Shown: in pieces, positions 18,764-27,656 of the stretch | How positions within the stretch are numbered: position 1 is the first letter of the stretch | Layout of the letters: each line of letters begins with the position of its first letter | From: Bacillus sp. OV322 | GTDB taxonomy: Bacteria > Bacillota > Bacilli > Bacillales > DSM-1321 | Direction of reading: 5' to 3' | Assembly: GCF_900112495.1 (NCBI RefSeq) | Contig: NZ_FOMA01000001.1 | Location: forward strand, 1 to 64,000 | Length of the DNA stretch: 64,000 bases | Notes under the pieces: model-generated | What the model was told of the DNA's origin: nothing | The model's database searches: none | Seen by the model: only the letters and a program-made list of their open reading frames with translations | Made by a program: the position numbers and the translations under genes

Positions 18764-19558
18764 ATGGTAAAGGCGATTTTTTTTGATTTGGATGATACAC
18801 TTCTTTGGGATCAAAAAAGTGTTCAGGAGGCTTTTTCGGCAACCTGCAGAAGGGCACTTGAGACCTATGATATATCTCCGGAAAAGCTGGAAGAGGCAGT
18901 GAGAAAAGAAGCGAGGGAATTGTATGCTTCATATGAGACTTACCCTTTTACACAAATGATCGGCATCAATCCTTTTGAAGGATTATGGGGTGAATTTTTG
19001 GACGAGGGGGACAGCTTCCGTAAAATGAGGGAAATTGTACCGCAGTACCGGAAGGAAGCCTGGACAAGAGGGCTGAAGGCAATGGGCATTCAAGATGAAG
19101 ATCTCGGCTTCGAGCTTGCCGAAAGTTTTCCAAAGGAGCGCAGGAAAAACCCTTTTTTATATGAAGAATCACTAAGGGTCCTTGATGAACTGAAAGGCAA
19201 GTATAAGCTGCTGCTGTTAACTAACGGATCTCCCCATCTTCAGCAAACAAAATTGAGCATTACACCCGAGCTTGTTCCGTATTTTGATGAAATTATCATT
19301 TCGGGGGCTTTTGGCAAAGGAAAGCCGGATCCTGCTATCTTCAAGCATGCCCTGGAAAGCCTTAAGGTGGAGAGTGATGAAGCCATCATGGTTGGAGACA
19401 ATCTGATGACAGACATTCTTGGCGCAAATCGCGCAGGGGTGAAAGCCGTCTGGGTAAACAGAAGCGGAAAAGAACGGGGAGAAGCAAGCCCTGACTATGA
19501 AATCAGCCATTTAGAAGAGCTTCACTCAATTCTTGAATCCCTAAAGGCATCTCTTTAG
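18764..19558 (+). CDS. HAD-superfamily hydrolase (YsaA-like)
   Basis: A 264-residue cytoplasmic phosphatase-type protein. Haloacid dehalogenase motifs are in order: I '[12 protein letters not shown]' (nucleophile Asp8, acid Asp10), II 'LLLLTNGSP', III Lys in '[10 protein letters not shown]' and IV '[17 protein letters not shown]'. A helical cap lies between motifs I and II (residues ~18-125). It resembles B. subtilis YsaA in length and layout; the substrate is unknown. AGAAGGTGG precedes the ATG at 18764. It is monocistronic between two terminators. Confidence 0.85.
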   Translation: MVKAIFFDLDDTLLWDQKSVQEAFSATCRRALETYDISPEKLEEAVRKEARELYASYETYPFTQMIGINPFEGLWGEFLDEGDSFRKMREIVPQYRKEAWTRGLKAMGIQDEDLGFELAESFPKERRKNPFLYEESLRVLDELKGKYKLLLLTNGSPHLQQTKLSITPELVPYFDEIIISGAFGKGKPDPAIFKHALESLKVESDEAIMVGDNLMTDILGANRAGVKAVWVNRSGKERGEASPDYEISHLEELHSILESLKASL

Positions 19559-19687
19559 CATTTAATTCGGCAAAAAAAAACTGGCCGAAATGTCAGAAGT
19601 CCAAAAATTTGGCGGGATTTCTCTGAAAACTCTGTAAGGATTTATCATTTAGATATAAAATAGAATGACAGCAGAAAGGTGGATTAT

Positions 19688-20101
19688 ATGTCTAACATAG
19701 CGAAATTCCGAGATTTTTTACAAACACAAGGTATACCAATGAATGAATTCGAAGAAAGTGGAAATACCTTCTTCCGCTCAGAGCAAAAATTAAAGGATGG
19801 CTGGGCAGTTACAATGGTATTTGCATTTACGCCAGGGGAAGATATTGCAGACCTGTTCTGCTTTAATGTAACAGAAGTGAAAAATCCTAATAAAAAGCCG
19901 GCTGTTCATGAACTGATTAACGAGCTGAATTCAAATTATAGATATTCAAAACTGTATGAAGAAGACGGAGTTATTTCCATCCGCTACTCGTACTTTCTTG
20001 AAAATGATTTTGATCCGGATGCTGCATTTAGAAGGCTTGTCATGCTTTTGGAAACAGCTGAAGAAGTATATCCGCAATTAATGAAGGTTATTTGGGAGTA
20101 A
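19688..20101 (+). CDS. YbjN-like domain protein
   Basis: A 137-residue acidic soluble protein with the alternating alpha/beta layout of the YbjN (type III secretion chaperone-like) fold: an N-terminal helix 'IAKFRDFLQTQGI', strands 'GNTFFRSEQKL' and 'WAVTMVFAF', a middle 'VHELINELNSNYRYSK' helix and 'VISIRYSYFLE' strand, and the closing 'RRLVMLLETAEEVYPQLMKVIW' helix. The function is unknown; the fold mediates protein contacts. The ATG at 19688 is chosen over the GTG at 19679, which falls within the AGAAAGGTGG ribosome site. Confidence 0.6.
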   Translation: MSNIAKFRDFLQTQGIPMNEFEESGNTFFRSEQKLKDGWAVTMVFAFTPGEDIADLFCFNVTEVKNPNKKPAVHELINELNSNYRYSKLYEEDGVISIRYSYFLENDFDPDAAFRRLVMLLETAEEVYPQLMKVIWE

Positions 20102-20118
20102 AGTACAGCCCCCAGGCA

Positions 20119-20150
20119 GAAGCTCTTCGGTTTGAAGGGCTTTTTTTTCG
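20119..20150 (+). terminator. intrinsic terminator
   Basis: An AAGCTCTTC / GAAGGGCTT stem (one G-U) with a TTTTTTTT tail. The following stretch to the tRNA contains a 24-codon frame at 20179-20253 without a well-spaced ribosome site, and nothing else recognisable. Confidence 0.75.
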
Positions 20151-20414
20151 GGTATAAAGAGGAGAAGCTGGACATATAATGAGAGAAAACAAGCAAGAGA
20201 TCTTGTACTCGCATAATTCCTTAGGGATTAACATGACAGCGGAGGATGCTTAACAATCATCCTGTTCCTAAGAAAAATAGTTTACGGAAAAAGACGATAA
20301 AAGATATTTTTAAATAATTTTTGAGTTTTGGGGTTGCAATCAATCAGATAGTCAGGTATAATAAATTTTGTTGATAGGCAATACACATTTCGACAAAATA
20401 CAGCAATATTATTT

Positions 20415-20488
20415 GCGGGTGTAGTTTAATGGTAAAACTTCAGCCTTCCAAGCTGATATCGTGGGTTCGATTCCCATCACCCGCTCCA
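20415..20488 (+). tRNA. tRNA-Gly (anticodon TCC)
   Basis: A complete 74-base cloverleaf including an encoded CCA end. The acceptor stem pairs GCGGGTG with CACCCGC, the D-arm is GTAGTTTAATGGTAAAAC, the anticodon loop CTTCCAA carries TCC, and the T-arm GTGGGTTCGATTCCCAT has the GTTCGA loop. It reads GGA/GGG glycine codons. It is solitary, not in an rRNA cluster. Confidence 0.97.
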
Positions 20489-20500
20489 TACATAGGTCAC

Positions 20501-20546
20501 AACGCAGTGTTTCGTTACATCAGAGAACGAGGCATTGCGTTTTTAT
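20501..20546 (+). terminator. terminator of the tRNA-Gly transcript
   Basis: An AACGCAGTG / CATTGCGTT outer stem with inner TCGTT / AACGA pairing, followed by TTTTATATTTT. Confidence 0.65.
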
Positions 20547-20696
20547 ATTTTATGGGCATGCCAGGTTACCTGGTATGCTTTTTTCTTGTCTGAGCAAAAA
20601 GACGGTATTGCGGATTGTGCCCAAAAGTTTGAATTGGCCGGAGAGATGACATTATAATGAAGTAATCATGGGCAGTATTGTGAAGGCGGTTTAATT

Positions 20697-22445
20697 ATGG
20701 AGAATAACAGAGAAGAGAAAAGGAATGTAAAATGGCGGTCATTTTTCTTATTGCTCAAATCGGAAAAGCCGCCTGTACTCATTATCGTGCTTGTGCTTTC
20801 GCTTAGCTTGATAGAGACAGCTGCGGCACTTGTAGTGCCATTATTCACTAAAAAGCTTGTGGATTTAATGTCAGGCAGCGGAATTGAAACTGGTACCGTT
20901 GTTATGCTGCTTGCTGCCTTCATTCTGCAGACACTTTCAGGAGGATTTTCCTTTTATTTTTTAACCTATATAGGAGAGAAAATTGTGGCGGGCCTGCGCC
21001 GGAAGCTATGGAACCATATTCTGCAGCTACCTGTTTCCTTTTTTGACCAAAATCAGTCAGGTGAAACCCTAAGCAGGATTACACAGGATACAAATACAAT
21101 CAAGACAGTCATTACGAATCATTTGGTTACCTTTATTTCTGGAATTGTGTCTATCATCGGTTCTGTTATCATTCTATTTACGCTCGACTGGAGAATGACG
21201 TCCATCATGCTTGCCGTCGTTCCGCTTTCATTGCTGATCTTAATGCCGCTTGGAAGGAAGATGTACAAAGTTTCCAAGCACACCCAAGATGAAATGGCTG
21301 CTTTCAGCGGGAATCTTGGCAGGGTTTTAAGTGAAATCCGGCTTGTCAAGTCTTATAACGGAGAGAAATTAGAAGTTGAAAAGGGAAATAAGGGTATCCT
21401 TAAGTTATTTTCCTTCGGGTTAAAAGAAGCGAAGATCCAGGCGGTAATATCCCCGTTTATGACCACCATTATGATGGTGATTTTAGTTGTTTTGATTGGC
21501 TATGGAGGTGTGAGGGTTGCCTCTGGTGCCCTCACAGCAGGGACATTAGTGGCCATCATTATTTATATGTTTCAAATTGTGGTTCCCTTCAGCCAGATTG
21601 CTTCCTTTTTTACAGCCTTTCAGAAAGCAATGGGGGCAACGGAGCGCATCCATCACTTACTGGAATTGAAGCAGGAGCCATATGCAGGCAAGGAAGCCAT
21701 GCTGGTACAGGGAGATCTTGAATTTACAGATGTTTCTTTTTCATATAGTGAATCAAAGCCGATTCTTAGCAATATATCCTTTAATGTCCCTGCGAATGGA
21801 ACGGTTGCATTAGTAGGTCCCAGCGGCGGGGGGAAAACGACAATATTCTCGCTGATTGAACGTTTTTATGAAGCGTCCCAGGGGAGCATCACGATACACG
21901 GAGTGCCAATTCAGGAATTAGGATTAACCTATTGGCGTTCGCACATCGGGTATGTATCACAGGATAGCCCTATCATGACAGGATCGATTAAAGAAAATAT
22001 TTTATATGGGATAGGCCGTGATGTACAGGAAGATGAGGTGACAGCTGCTGCGGTGTCTGCAAATGCCCATGAATTTATCACAAAACTTCAAGATGGATAT
22101 GACACAGAAGTTGGAGAAAGGGGAGTAAAGCTTTCAGGAGGACAGAGACAGAGGATTGCGATTGCGCGCGCTATGCTGAGAAATCCGAAAATCCTTCTTC
22201 TCGACGAGGCAACTTCAAATCTGGACAGTGAGTCTGAACAGCTTGTGCAAAATGCCATAAGAAAGCTGATGAAGGGAAGGACTACCCTGATTATTGCCCA
22301 TCGCCTGTCCACGGTCATTGAAGCTGACCAGCTTCTGGTTGTGGAGGATGGAAGAATTACCGGCAAAGGAACACATGAAGAACTGCTTCTTAAGCATACC
22401 TTATACCGGAAACTGGCCACCCAGCAATTGAAGATTGAGCAATAA
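20697..22445 (+). CDS. bmrA: multidrug ABC exporter half-transporter
   Basis: A 582-residue homodimeric ABC exporter. Six membrane helices occupy residues ~25-315, then a nucleotide-binding domain with Walker A 'GPSGGGKTT', Q-loop 'GYVSQDSPIM', ABC signature 'LSGGQRQRIAIARAML', Walker B 'ILLLDEATS' and H-switch 'IIAHRLSTV'. Length and the many blocks shared with B. subtilis BmrA (YvcC), such as 'SGETLSRITQDT' and 'GATERIHHLLEL', support the assignment. It should extrude amphipathic drugs using ATP. A ribosome site (GAAGGCGG) precedes the ATG. It is monocistronic, converging on the B3/B4 gene. Confidence 0.88.
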   Translation: MENNREEKRNVKWRSFFLLLKSEKPPVLIIVLVLSLSLIETAAALVVPLFTKKLVDLMSGSGIETGTVVMLLAAFILQTLSGGFSFYFLTYIGEKIVAGLRRKLWNHILQLPVSFFDQNQSGETLSRITQDTNTIKTVITNHLVTFISGIVSIIGSVIILFTLDWRMTSIMLAVVPLSLLILMPLGRKMYKVSKHTQDEMAAFSGNLGRVLSEIRLVKSYNGEKLEVEKGNKGILKLFSFGLKEAKIQAVISPFMTTIMMVILVVLIGYGGVRVASGALTAGTLVAIIIYMFQIVVPFSQIASFFTAFQKAMGATERIHHLLELKQEPYAGKEAMLVQGDLEFTDVSFSYSESKPILSNISFNVPANGTVALVGPSGGGKTTIFSLIERFYEASQGSITIHGVPIQELGLTYWRSHIGYVSQDSPIMTGSIKENILYGIGRDVQEDEVTAAAVSANAHEFITKLQDGYDTEVGERGVKLSGGQRQRIAIARAMLRNPKILLLDEATSNLDSESEQLVQNAIRKLMKGRTTLIIAHRLSTVIEADQLLVVEDGRITGKGTHEELLLKHTLYRKLATQQLKIEQ

Positions 22446-22483
22446 AATGAGAGAGGGCATTTCACAATGGCCTCAATTGATGA

Positions 22484-23152
22484 TCAGCAATGAATGATAT
22501 GGCAGGCAGCGGTGCCTCCATGTATCCCGATAAACATATTCATCAGGGATTCTGTCAGCAGCTGTCCCTTTTCTATTGAAATGGACGGCGCTAAGTAGAT
22601 GATCTGGATGGCCTGTTTTGTTGACTCGGTCACTTTGGTTCGTTCTGAATCAACGAAAGGACTTCCGAAACAGCCTTTTTCATCAGAAGCTGTAATCATC
22701 TTTTGCATAGAATTAATGCGTCCATTTAAACCGGCATATTCATCATGTTCGTCTCCAATTTTTATGGAAACATTACCCTCGATTTGGCTGCTGTCATAGA
22801 TGCCTATGGGCACTTCGTATTTGAGCGAGAAAAAGTTATTCAGGTCAATGGCTGAATGGACGGGTGATAGGTAATTTTGTTTTTTTACCCTTCTGTAAAG
22901 CGCTTCGTGTGCAGGGCGATAGCGGGATGGGTTGGTCCCGGCTGCTTTAAATACATGGCGCCACTCTGAAATCCCCGGAAAATCAGTAAGTTCCTTTTCT
23001 TCCAAATCGAAATATAATGATTCCTGGAAAAGCTGGAGTCGTCCTTTTAGCATTTGGGGTGATGGCCCTATTTCAATATCCTGGTAGAATATGACGCCGG
23101 CTTTAAAATCAGGTATTTTGCTGCAAAGTGAAGGGTGAATGATGGTTTCCAA
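22484..23152 (-). CDS. B3/B4 domain-containing protein
   Basis: A 222-residue soluble protein of the B3/4 fold, the module that forms the editing domain in bacterial PheRS beta subunits. Visible blocks are 'WRHVFKAAGTNPSRYRPAHEAL', 'SAIDLNNFFSLKYEVPIGIYD', and a C-terminal 'GGTAACHIIH'-type end. Stand-alone members may edit misacylated tRNA or hydrolyse amino-acid derivatives; none is well characterised in Bacillus to my knowledge. It is monocistronic on the minus strand, convergent with bmrA and divergent from queG. Confidence 0.75.
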   Translation of the reverse strand: METIIHPSLCSKIPDFKAGVIFYQDIEIGPSPQMLKGRLQLFQESLYFDLEEKELTDFPGISEWRHVFKAAGTNPSRYRPAHEALYRRVKKQNYLSPVHSAIDLNNFFSLKYEVPIGIYDSSQIEGNVSIKIGDEHDEYAGLNGRINSMQKMITASDEKGCFGSPFVDSERTKVTESTKQAIQIIYLAPSISIEKGQLLTESLMNMFIGIHGGTAACHIIHC

Positions 23153-23344
23153 TCGTTTCAGCTCCCAATCATGAGTAAAATCGTTTATTATATATTAGTT
23201 GGTTTGTAAAAATGACGGGCAGCGGGATGACTGTATAAGGCCCGTTTTGTCAGCTAATTAAGAGAACTGGGCATGGCTCAGGTTTCTTCTATATTAACTA
23301 TAATCGAAACTTCTTTCATTTCAAAGCGCGAAGGGAGGCACATA

Positions 23345-24484
23345 ATGGATTTTCAAAAACTGAAAGAAGAAATTATTTCATACAGCAGGGAAATTGGCAT
23401 TGATAAAATTGGGTTTGCCGCTGCAGATACCTTCAGTGAGCTTAAAAACAGGCTTTTGAGGCAGCAGGAATTGAACTTTCAATCTGGCTTTGAAGAACCT
23501 GACATTGAAAAAAGAGTCAATCCGGATCTGATTTTTCATGAACCAAGGTCCATCATTGCGATTGCCCTGGCATATCCGTCAAAAATGAAGAATCCTCCCC
23601 AGAGCAAAAGAGGCGAACGGAGAGGAATATTCTGCAGAGCATCCTGGGGAACGGATTACCATGTATTGCTGCGAAATAAGCTCAAGCTGCTTGAGGAATT
23701 TATAAAAGAAAAAGTCCCGCAGGCGCAAGTCAAGTCGATGGTAGATACCGGAGAACTTGCTGACCGTGCGGTGGCTGAGAGGGCTGGGATTGGCTGGAGC
23801 GGAAAAAATTGTGCGATCATCACTCCTGAATTTGGTTCATATGTTTATTTGGGTGAAATGATCACAAGCCTGCCGCTTGAACCTGATAAGCCTATTGAAG
23901 AAGGGTGCGGAACATGCAACAAATGTGTGGACGTCTGTCCGACAGGCGCTCTTATTGAAGGCGGACAGCTGAATGCACAGCGATGCATTGCTTTTTTGAC
24001 CCAGACCAAGGGATTTCTTCCCGATGAGTTCCGCAGCAAAATTGGTAATCGCCTGTACGGCTGTGACACCTGCCAGACCGTCTGTCCAGAAAACAAAGGG
24101 AAGGATTTTCACTTTCATGAAGAAATGGAGCCAGATCCGGAGATTGCCAAACCTCTGCTGACCCCATTGCTTAACATTGGCAATCGTGAATTTAAAGAGA
24201 AGTTTGGCCATGTTTCAGGATCTTGGAGAGGGAAAAAGCCAATCCAGCGGAATGCAATTCTAGCCATTGCACACTTTAAAGATGAAACGGCGCTCCCTGA
24301 GCTTTTTAGGCTGCTGAAGCAAGATACCCGTCCAGTGATAAGAGGAACAGCAGCATGGGCCATAGGGAAAATTGGCGGAGGAGAAGCTCTGTCAGAGTTA
24401 ACCAGTGCTCTTGCTGCAGAATCAGACGAAGATGTAGTCCATGAAATTGAAAAAGGGCTTCATATGATTTCTTCTGTAAAATAA
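23345..24484 (+). CDS. queG: epoxyqueuosine reductase
   Basis: A 379-residue cytoplasmic iron-sulfur, cobalamin-dependent enzyme catalysing the last step of queuosine synthesis, reduction of epoxyqueuosine to queuosine in tRNA. The N-terminal domain has 'IDKIGFAAAD' and 'VDTGELADRAVAERAG'; two 4Fe-4S motifs follow, 'CGTCNKCVDVCPTGAL' and 'CDTCQTVCPENKG'; a C-terminal HEAT-like repeat (~315-375, 'AIAHFKDETALPELFRLL', 'VIRGTAAWAIGKIG') closes it. The ATG at 23345 has GGAGG 8 bases upstream. It is followed by an amidase gene and trmL, the same order as yhbA-yhbB-cspR in B. subtilis. Confidence 0.93.
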   Translation: MDFQKLKEEIISYSREIGIDKIGFAAADTFSELKNRLLRQQELNFQSGFEEPDIEKRVNPDLIFHEPRSIIAIALAYPSKMKNPPQSKRGERRGIFCRASWGTDYHVLLRNKLKLLEEFIKEKVPQAQVKSMVDTGELADRAVAERAGIGWSGKNCAIITPEFGSYVYLGEMITSLPLEPDKPIEEGCGTCNKCVDVCPTGALIEGGQLNAQRCIAFLTQTKGFLPDEFRSKIGNRLYGCDTCQTVCPENKGKDFHFHEEMEPDPEIAKPLLTPLLNIGNREFKEKFGHVSGSWRGKKPIQRNAILAIAHFKDETALPELFRLLKQDTRPVIRGTAAWAIGKIGGGEALSELTSALAAESDEDVVHEIEKGLHMISSVK

Positions 24485-24494
24485 ATACAGGATG

Positions 24495-24516
24495 CCCGGC
24501 ATATGCCGGGTTTTTT
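24495..24516 (+). terminator. intrinsic terminator after queG
   Basis: Perfect palindrome CCCGGCATATGCCGGG followed by TTTTTT. Confidence 0.85.
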
Positions 24517-24577
24517 GTCTTTTTATAAGCCGTCTGTCATATAGTTGCAGGGAGGATTAAAAAAGGGAGGGTTCAGA

Positions 24578-25459
24578 ATGAGGAAAAAACTCGAAATGTT
24601 TTTAAAAGATAGACTGAACCAGGCACTCTCAGGAAATGGCGATATGAGAACTTATGACAGAAAATGGGATGCCAAGCAGCAATCTCTGCAAAAACGGTCT
24701 GCCGAAGTTGTGAAAATCCTTGCAGCTGGGGCTGTGAGGTCACTTGAGGAAAATGGCAATGAAATTCTTTTGAGATATGGTCTTCACTATAAATATGTGG
24801 TGAAGCAGAAGAATTCTTTTTTTATAGAAGAAGGAACTGAAGAGCGGCAGGCTCGCTTTTTGGGCGGGGAACTTGTCCATGATGAGGAAATACTTCCTCC
24901 TGCACAAACTTTTGATCCGCTCTCCCTGTTTACTGAAGATGATCCGATTCGCCTGTCATACCGATATGACAGGCTGAAGGCCGTGCAATATGCGGAGAGA
25001 TGGTGGAATGAGTTTAATCCTGCTTACCCGCGGTTTAATGATGATTGCACAAATTTTATTTCCCAGTGCCTGCATGCGGGCGGAATCCCGATGTGGGGGA
25101 TGCCTAACAGAAACCGCGGTTTGTGGATAAAGTCAAAGTCATGGAGCTATAGCTGGACGGGAGCACATGCATTCAAACAGCTGATGGCGGGTTCTGGAGG
25201 GCTTAAAACAAAAGAAGTCCACTCGCCGCAGGAACTCCTGCTTGGAGATATTATATGCATCGACTTTCAAGGGAACGGGCGATATGATCATTCTCTTATC
25301 GTAACAGCCAAGGACGCGGAGGGGATGCCGCTTGTGAATGCCCATACAACCAACAGCAGGAACAGGTATTGGGCCTATGAAGATTCCACAGCATATACCC
25401 CGAATATTCAGTATAAATTTTACAGCATTGTTGAAAATCCCTTGCGTAACCAGGAATAA
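24578..25459 (+). CDS. amidase-domain protein (YhbB-like)
   Basis: A 293-residue protein. Residues ~120-285 form a putative amidase domain of the NlpC/P60-like superfamily: 'YAERWWNEFNPAYPRFNDDC' with 'DCTNFISQCLHAGG' (catalytic Cys), 'DHSLIVT' (His) and 'NAHTTNSRNRYW'. The N-terminal ~115 residues are charged and strand-rich, without a signal peptide. It corresponds in position and layout to B. subtilis YhbB. Such proteins are candidates for peptidoglycan or spore-wall amide hydrolysis, though a cytoplasmic location would need explaining. The ATG at 24578 follows GGGAGGG; a longer in-frame start at 24545 is less likely. Confidence 0.75.
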   Translation: MRKKLEMFLKDRLNQALSGNGDMRTYDRKWDAKQQSLQKRSAEVVKILAAGAVRSLEENGNEILLRYGLHYKYVVKQKNSFFIEEGTEERQARFLGGELVHDEEILPPAQTFDPLSLFTEDDPIRLSYRYDRLKAVQYAERWWNEFNPAYPRFNDDCTNFISQCLHAGGIPMWGMPNRNRGLWIKSKSWSYSWTGAHAFKQLMAGSGGLKTKEVHSPQELLLGDIICIDFQGNGRYDHSLIVTAKDAEGMPLVNAHTTNSRNRYWAYEDSTAYTPNIQYKFYSIVENPLRNQE

Positions 25460-25483
25460 CTTAGCGCCAGGTATCTTGCTGAA

Positions 25484-25622
25484 AGGACTTTTCTTAAAAA
25501 GTGTTATTTTTTATTGAGTTCTATGAGGTAATTCCATTGTTAATCGGTTTAATTGGAGCGGGCAGCATGGAGCGGAAATTAATCACCTTGTTCCATCGCA
25601 GCAAAGTTTACGAAAACAGTCT
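25484..25622 (+). repeat. dispersed intergenic element, short copy
   Basis: Left end AGGACTTTTCTTAA and right end TTTACGAAAACAGTCT correspond to the termini of the element at 1416; about 90 bp of the GC-rich interior is missing. The internal GGAGCGGAAATTAATC still matches. It fills most of the gap 25460-25777; no other feature is seen there. Confidence 0.7.
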
Positions 25623-25777
25623 ATTTTAAAGAAGTGAAACTCACATGCAATAGCCGGGTTTCTTCGTAAAATGATCAGCATAAGAGAGAAAACGGCACTG
25701 ATGCAAGCTTCACTTTATTAAAGCTTATTGTTTAGTGATATAATATCTCGTGAAGACTTTAGCAGAGGTGAAAAGAA

Positions 25778-26266
25778 GTGTCCATACACGTAGTACTATA
25801 TCAGCCCCAAATTCCGTCCAATACCGGAAATATTGCAAGAACTTGTGCAGCGACCGATTCTGAGCTCCATTTAATCCGTCCTCTGGGCTTTTCTACAGAC
25901 GATAAGATGTTAAAAAGAGCAGGTCTTGATTATTGGGAATTTGTCAAAATTCATTATTATGATTCCCTGGAGGAATTCTTCGAGAAAAATGAAGGAGGAG
26001 AATTTTTCTATCTCACTAAGTTTGGGCAAAAGCCGCATACCACATTTGATTACAGCGATAAAGGCAAAGAACATTATTTCATATTTGGCCGTGAAACCAC
26101 TGGCCTTCCCAAGGACTTAATCAGGGAACAGCAAGAACGCTGCCTGCGTATTCCTATGACCGATAAAGTGCGGTCGCTAAACCTTTCAAATACAGCAGCT
26201 ATCCTTGTATATGAAGCACTAAGGCAGCAGGATTTCCGCAGTTTAGATCTGAAATACAATGAGTAG
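25778..26266 (+). CDS. trmL: tRNA (cytidine(34)-2'-O)-methyltransferase
   Basis: A 162-residue SPOUT-class methyltransferase that 2'-O-methylates the wobble C34 or U34 of tRNA-Leu using S-adenosylmethionine; known as CspR in B. subtilis. Typical blocks are 'VVLYQPQIPSNTGNIARTCAAT', here residues 4-23, 'LHLIRPLGF', 'YFIFGRETTGLP' and the knotted SAM site 'IPMTDKVRSLNLSNTAAI'. The length equals the family. A GTG start is used, with AGAGGTG about 9 bases upstream. It follows queG and the amidase, so two tRNA wobble-modification genes are neighbours; nfrA follows 59 bp downstream on the same strand. Confidence 0.93.
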   Translation: MSIHVVLYQPQIPSNTGNIARTCAATDSELHLIRPLGFSTDDKMLKRAGLDYWEFVKIHYYDSLEEFFEKNEGGEFFYLTKFGQKPHTTFDYSDKGKEHYFIFGRETTGLPKDLIREQQERCLRIPMTDKVRSLNLSNTAAILVYEALRQQDFRSLDLKYNE

Positions 26267-26325
26267 ATGAAACAGTGCAGAAAGGGATGCCCTTTCTGCA
26301 CAATTAAAGGCATGGAGTGATATTG

Positions 26326-27072
26326 ATGAATGATATGATAGAAAAAATTCTTGATCACCGGTCTGTCCGTTCTTTTAAGGAAAAGCTATTATCGAAGGAA
26401 CAAATTCATGAAATCGTAAAGTCAGCCCAGGCAGCATCTACATCAAGCTTTATTCAGGCTTATACCATTATAGGTGTAACCGATCCCGAAAAAAAGGCGG
26501 CACTTGCCGAATTAGCCGGCCCGCAAAAATATGTTGCTGAAAAAGGCCATTTCTTTGTTTTCTGTGCCGATTTGCACCGTCTTGATTTGATTGGTGAAAT
26601 GGAGAATGAGGATTTCACTGAATCCATCGAAAGTACGGAGAAGTTTATGGTGGCTCTTATCGATGCAGCACTGGCTGCCCAAAATGCTGCGCTTGCTGCA
26701 GAATCAATGGGCCTTGGCATCTGCTATATCGGGGGGATACGCAATAATTTGGATGGGGTCAAGGAGATCCTGAATATTCCTGAAAGGGTTATACCCCTAT
26801 TCGGGATGGCAGTCGGCTATCCTGATTCATTGAATGATAAAAAGCCGCGCCTTCCTTTGGAAAATGTGTATCATGAAAACGGATATGCAGAGAAAGAGGT
26901 ATTAATCAGCCAGCTGGAGGATTATAACCGTACCATTTCCGCGTATTATAAAGAACGCACAAATGGTGTCCGAAATGACACATGGACAAGCCAGATGGCT
27001 GGTATGATCAAACAAAAAAGCCGGATGTATATGAAGGATTTCGTTGAACGCCAAAAACTAAATAAACAATAA
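26326..27072 (+). CDS. nfrA: NAD(P)H-dependent flavin/nitro reductase
   Basis: A 248-residue flavoprotein of the nitroreductase family, very like B. subtilis NfrA1: 'ILDHRSVRSF' (phosphate-binding RxS), 'KSAQAASTSSFIQAY', 'GHFFVFCADLHR', 'AAESMGLGICYIGGIRN', 'PLFGMAVGYP' and 'YYKERTNG'. These enzymes bind FMN and reduce nitro compounds, quinones or peroxide-linked substrates with NAD(P)H; NfrA of B. subtilis is stress-induced. The ATG at 26326 fits the GGAG site better than the TTG at 26317. A terminator follows directly, so it may form a short operon with trmL. Confidence 0.88.
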   Translation: MNDMIEKILDHRSVRSFKEKLLSKEQIHEIVKSAQAASTSSFIQAYTIIGVTDPEKKAALAELAGPQKYVAEKGHFFVFCADLHRLDLIGEMENEDFTESIESTEKFMVALIDAALAAQNAALAAESMGLGICYIGGIRNNLDGVKEILNIPERVIPLFGMAVGYPDSLNDKKPRLPLENVYHENGYAEKEVLISQLEDYNRTISAYYKERTNGVRNDTWTSQMAGMIKQKSRMYMKDFVERQKLNKQ

Positions 27073-27098
27073 AAAAAGCTGCCTCTGCAGCTTTTTTT
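27072..27098 (+). terminator. intrinsic terminator
   Basis: AAAAAAAGCTGC CTCT GCAGCTTTTTTT directly after the nfrA stop codon; symmetrical enough to work in both directions. Confidence 0.85.
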
Positions 27099-27345
27099 AA
27101 TTTTCATATATTTACCTGCGCTTTAAAATCCAGTACATCAAAAGCGCTATTTATGCAATCCAGCTCAGAAGCTGGCCAGGGTGAATTGCTGCCTGCGCTT
27201 TTTTAGGCCCTGTAAATCTTTTCTGCTGATCGATTAAGGCCAGGCAGCCGGAGGGTTCAAGACTCCCGGCCCTTAAGCCTGCTCTGTCTCCGGTAACCTG
27301 TAATTCCTCCGTTTATCGCTTATCAGCATAGATCTTTAACCGGAT

Positions 27346-27438
27346 TTATTTTTTTAGGCCTGGTTTATCGTTGTAGCCTGCAGTAAAAATAGAAACCAGA
27401 AATGTAATCATTACAGCGATGATGATAACCGTACCCAT
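27346..27438 (-). CDS. 30-residue single-span membrane peptide
   Basis: A short frame with an AAAGGGGG ribosome site 8 bases before its ATG. The peptide begins 'MGTVIIIAVMITFLVSI', one hydrophobic span over residues 3-20, and ends in the polar tail 'GYNDKPGLKK'. The span, basic tail and ribosome site are what one expects of a genuine small membrane protein. The family is unknown to me. It sits alone in the 580-bp gap between nfrA and prkA; the rest of that gap holds an imperfect hairpin near 27249-27272. Confidence 0.55.
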   Translation of the reverse strand: MGTVIIIAVMITFLVSIFTAGYNDKPGLKK

Positions 27439-27582
27439 CCAAGCAGCCCCCTTTGACTGAATTATCCCAATTTATAGTATAAACACAGTATACCTCATAG
27501 TTCCCGCGGTGTGAATGGGAAAAGGAACAATTTTTGGTTTCTCTGCCGGCGGATATCTTATCCTGTTTCTTTTAATCTCTGC

Positions 27583-27611
27583 ACATGTTTGTCACAAAAC
27601 GAGCATAGAGT
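27583..27611 (+). promoter_or_regulatory. putative sigma-E promoter of prkA
   Basis: ACATGTT (27583-27589), 14 bp, CATAGAGT (27604-27611): 5 of 7 and 6 of 7 defined bases of the sigma-E consensus. prkA of B. subtilis is known as a sporulation (sigma-E) gene, which agrees. Confidence 0.4.
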
Positions 27612-27656
27612 AAAGTATCATCTCTGAAAGTACCAGTAACAGGGGGAGGTTCCATA

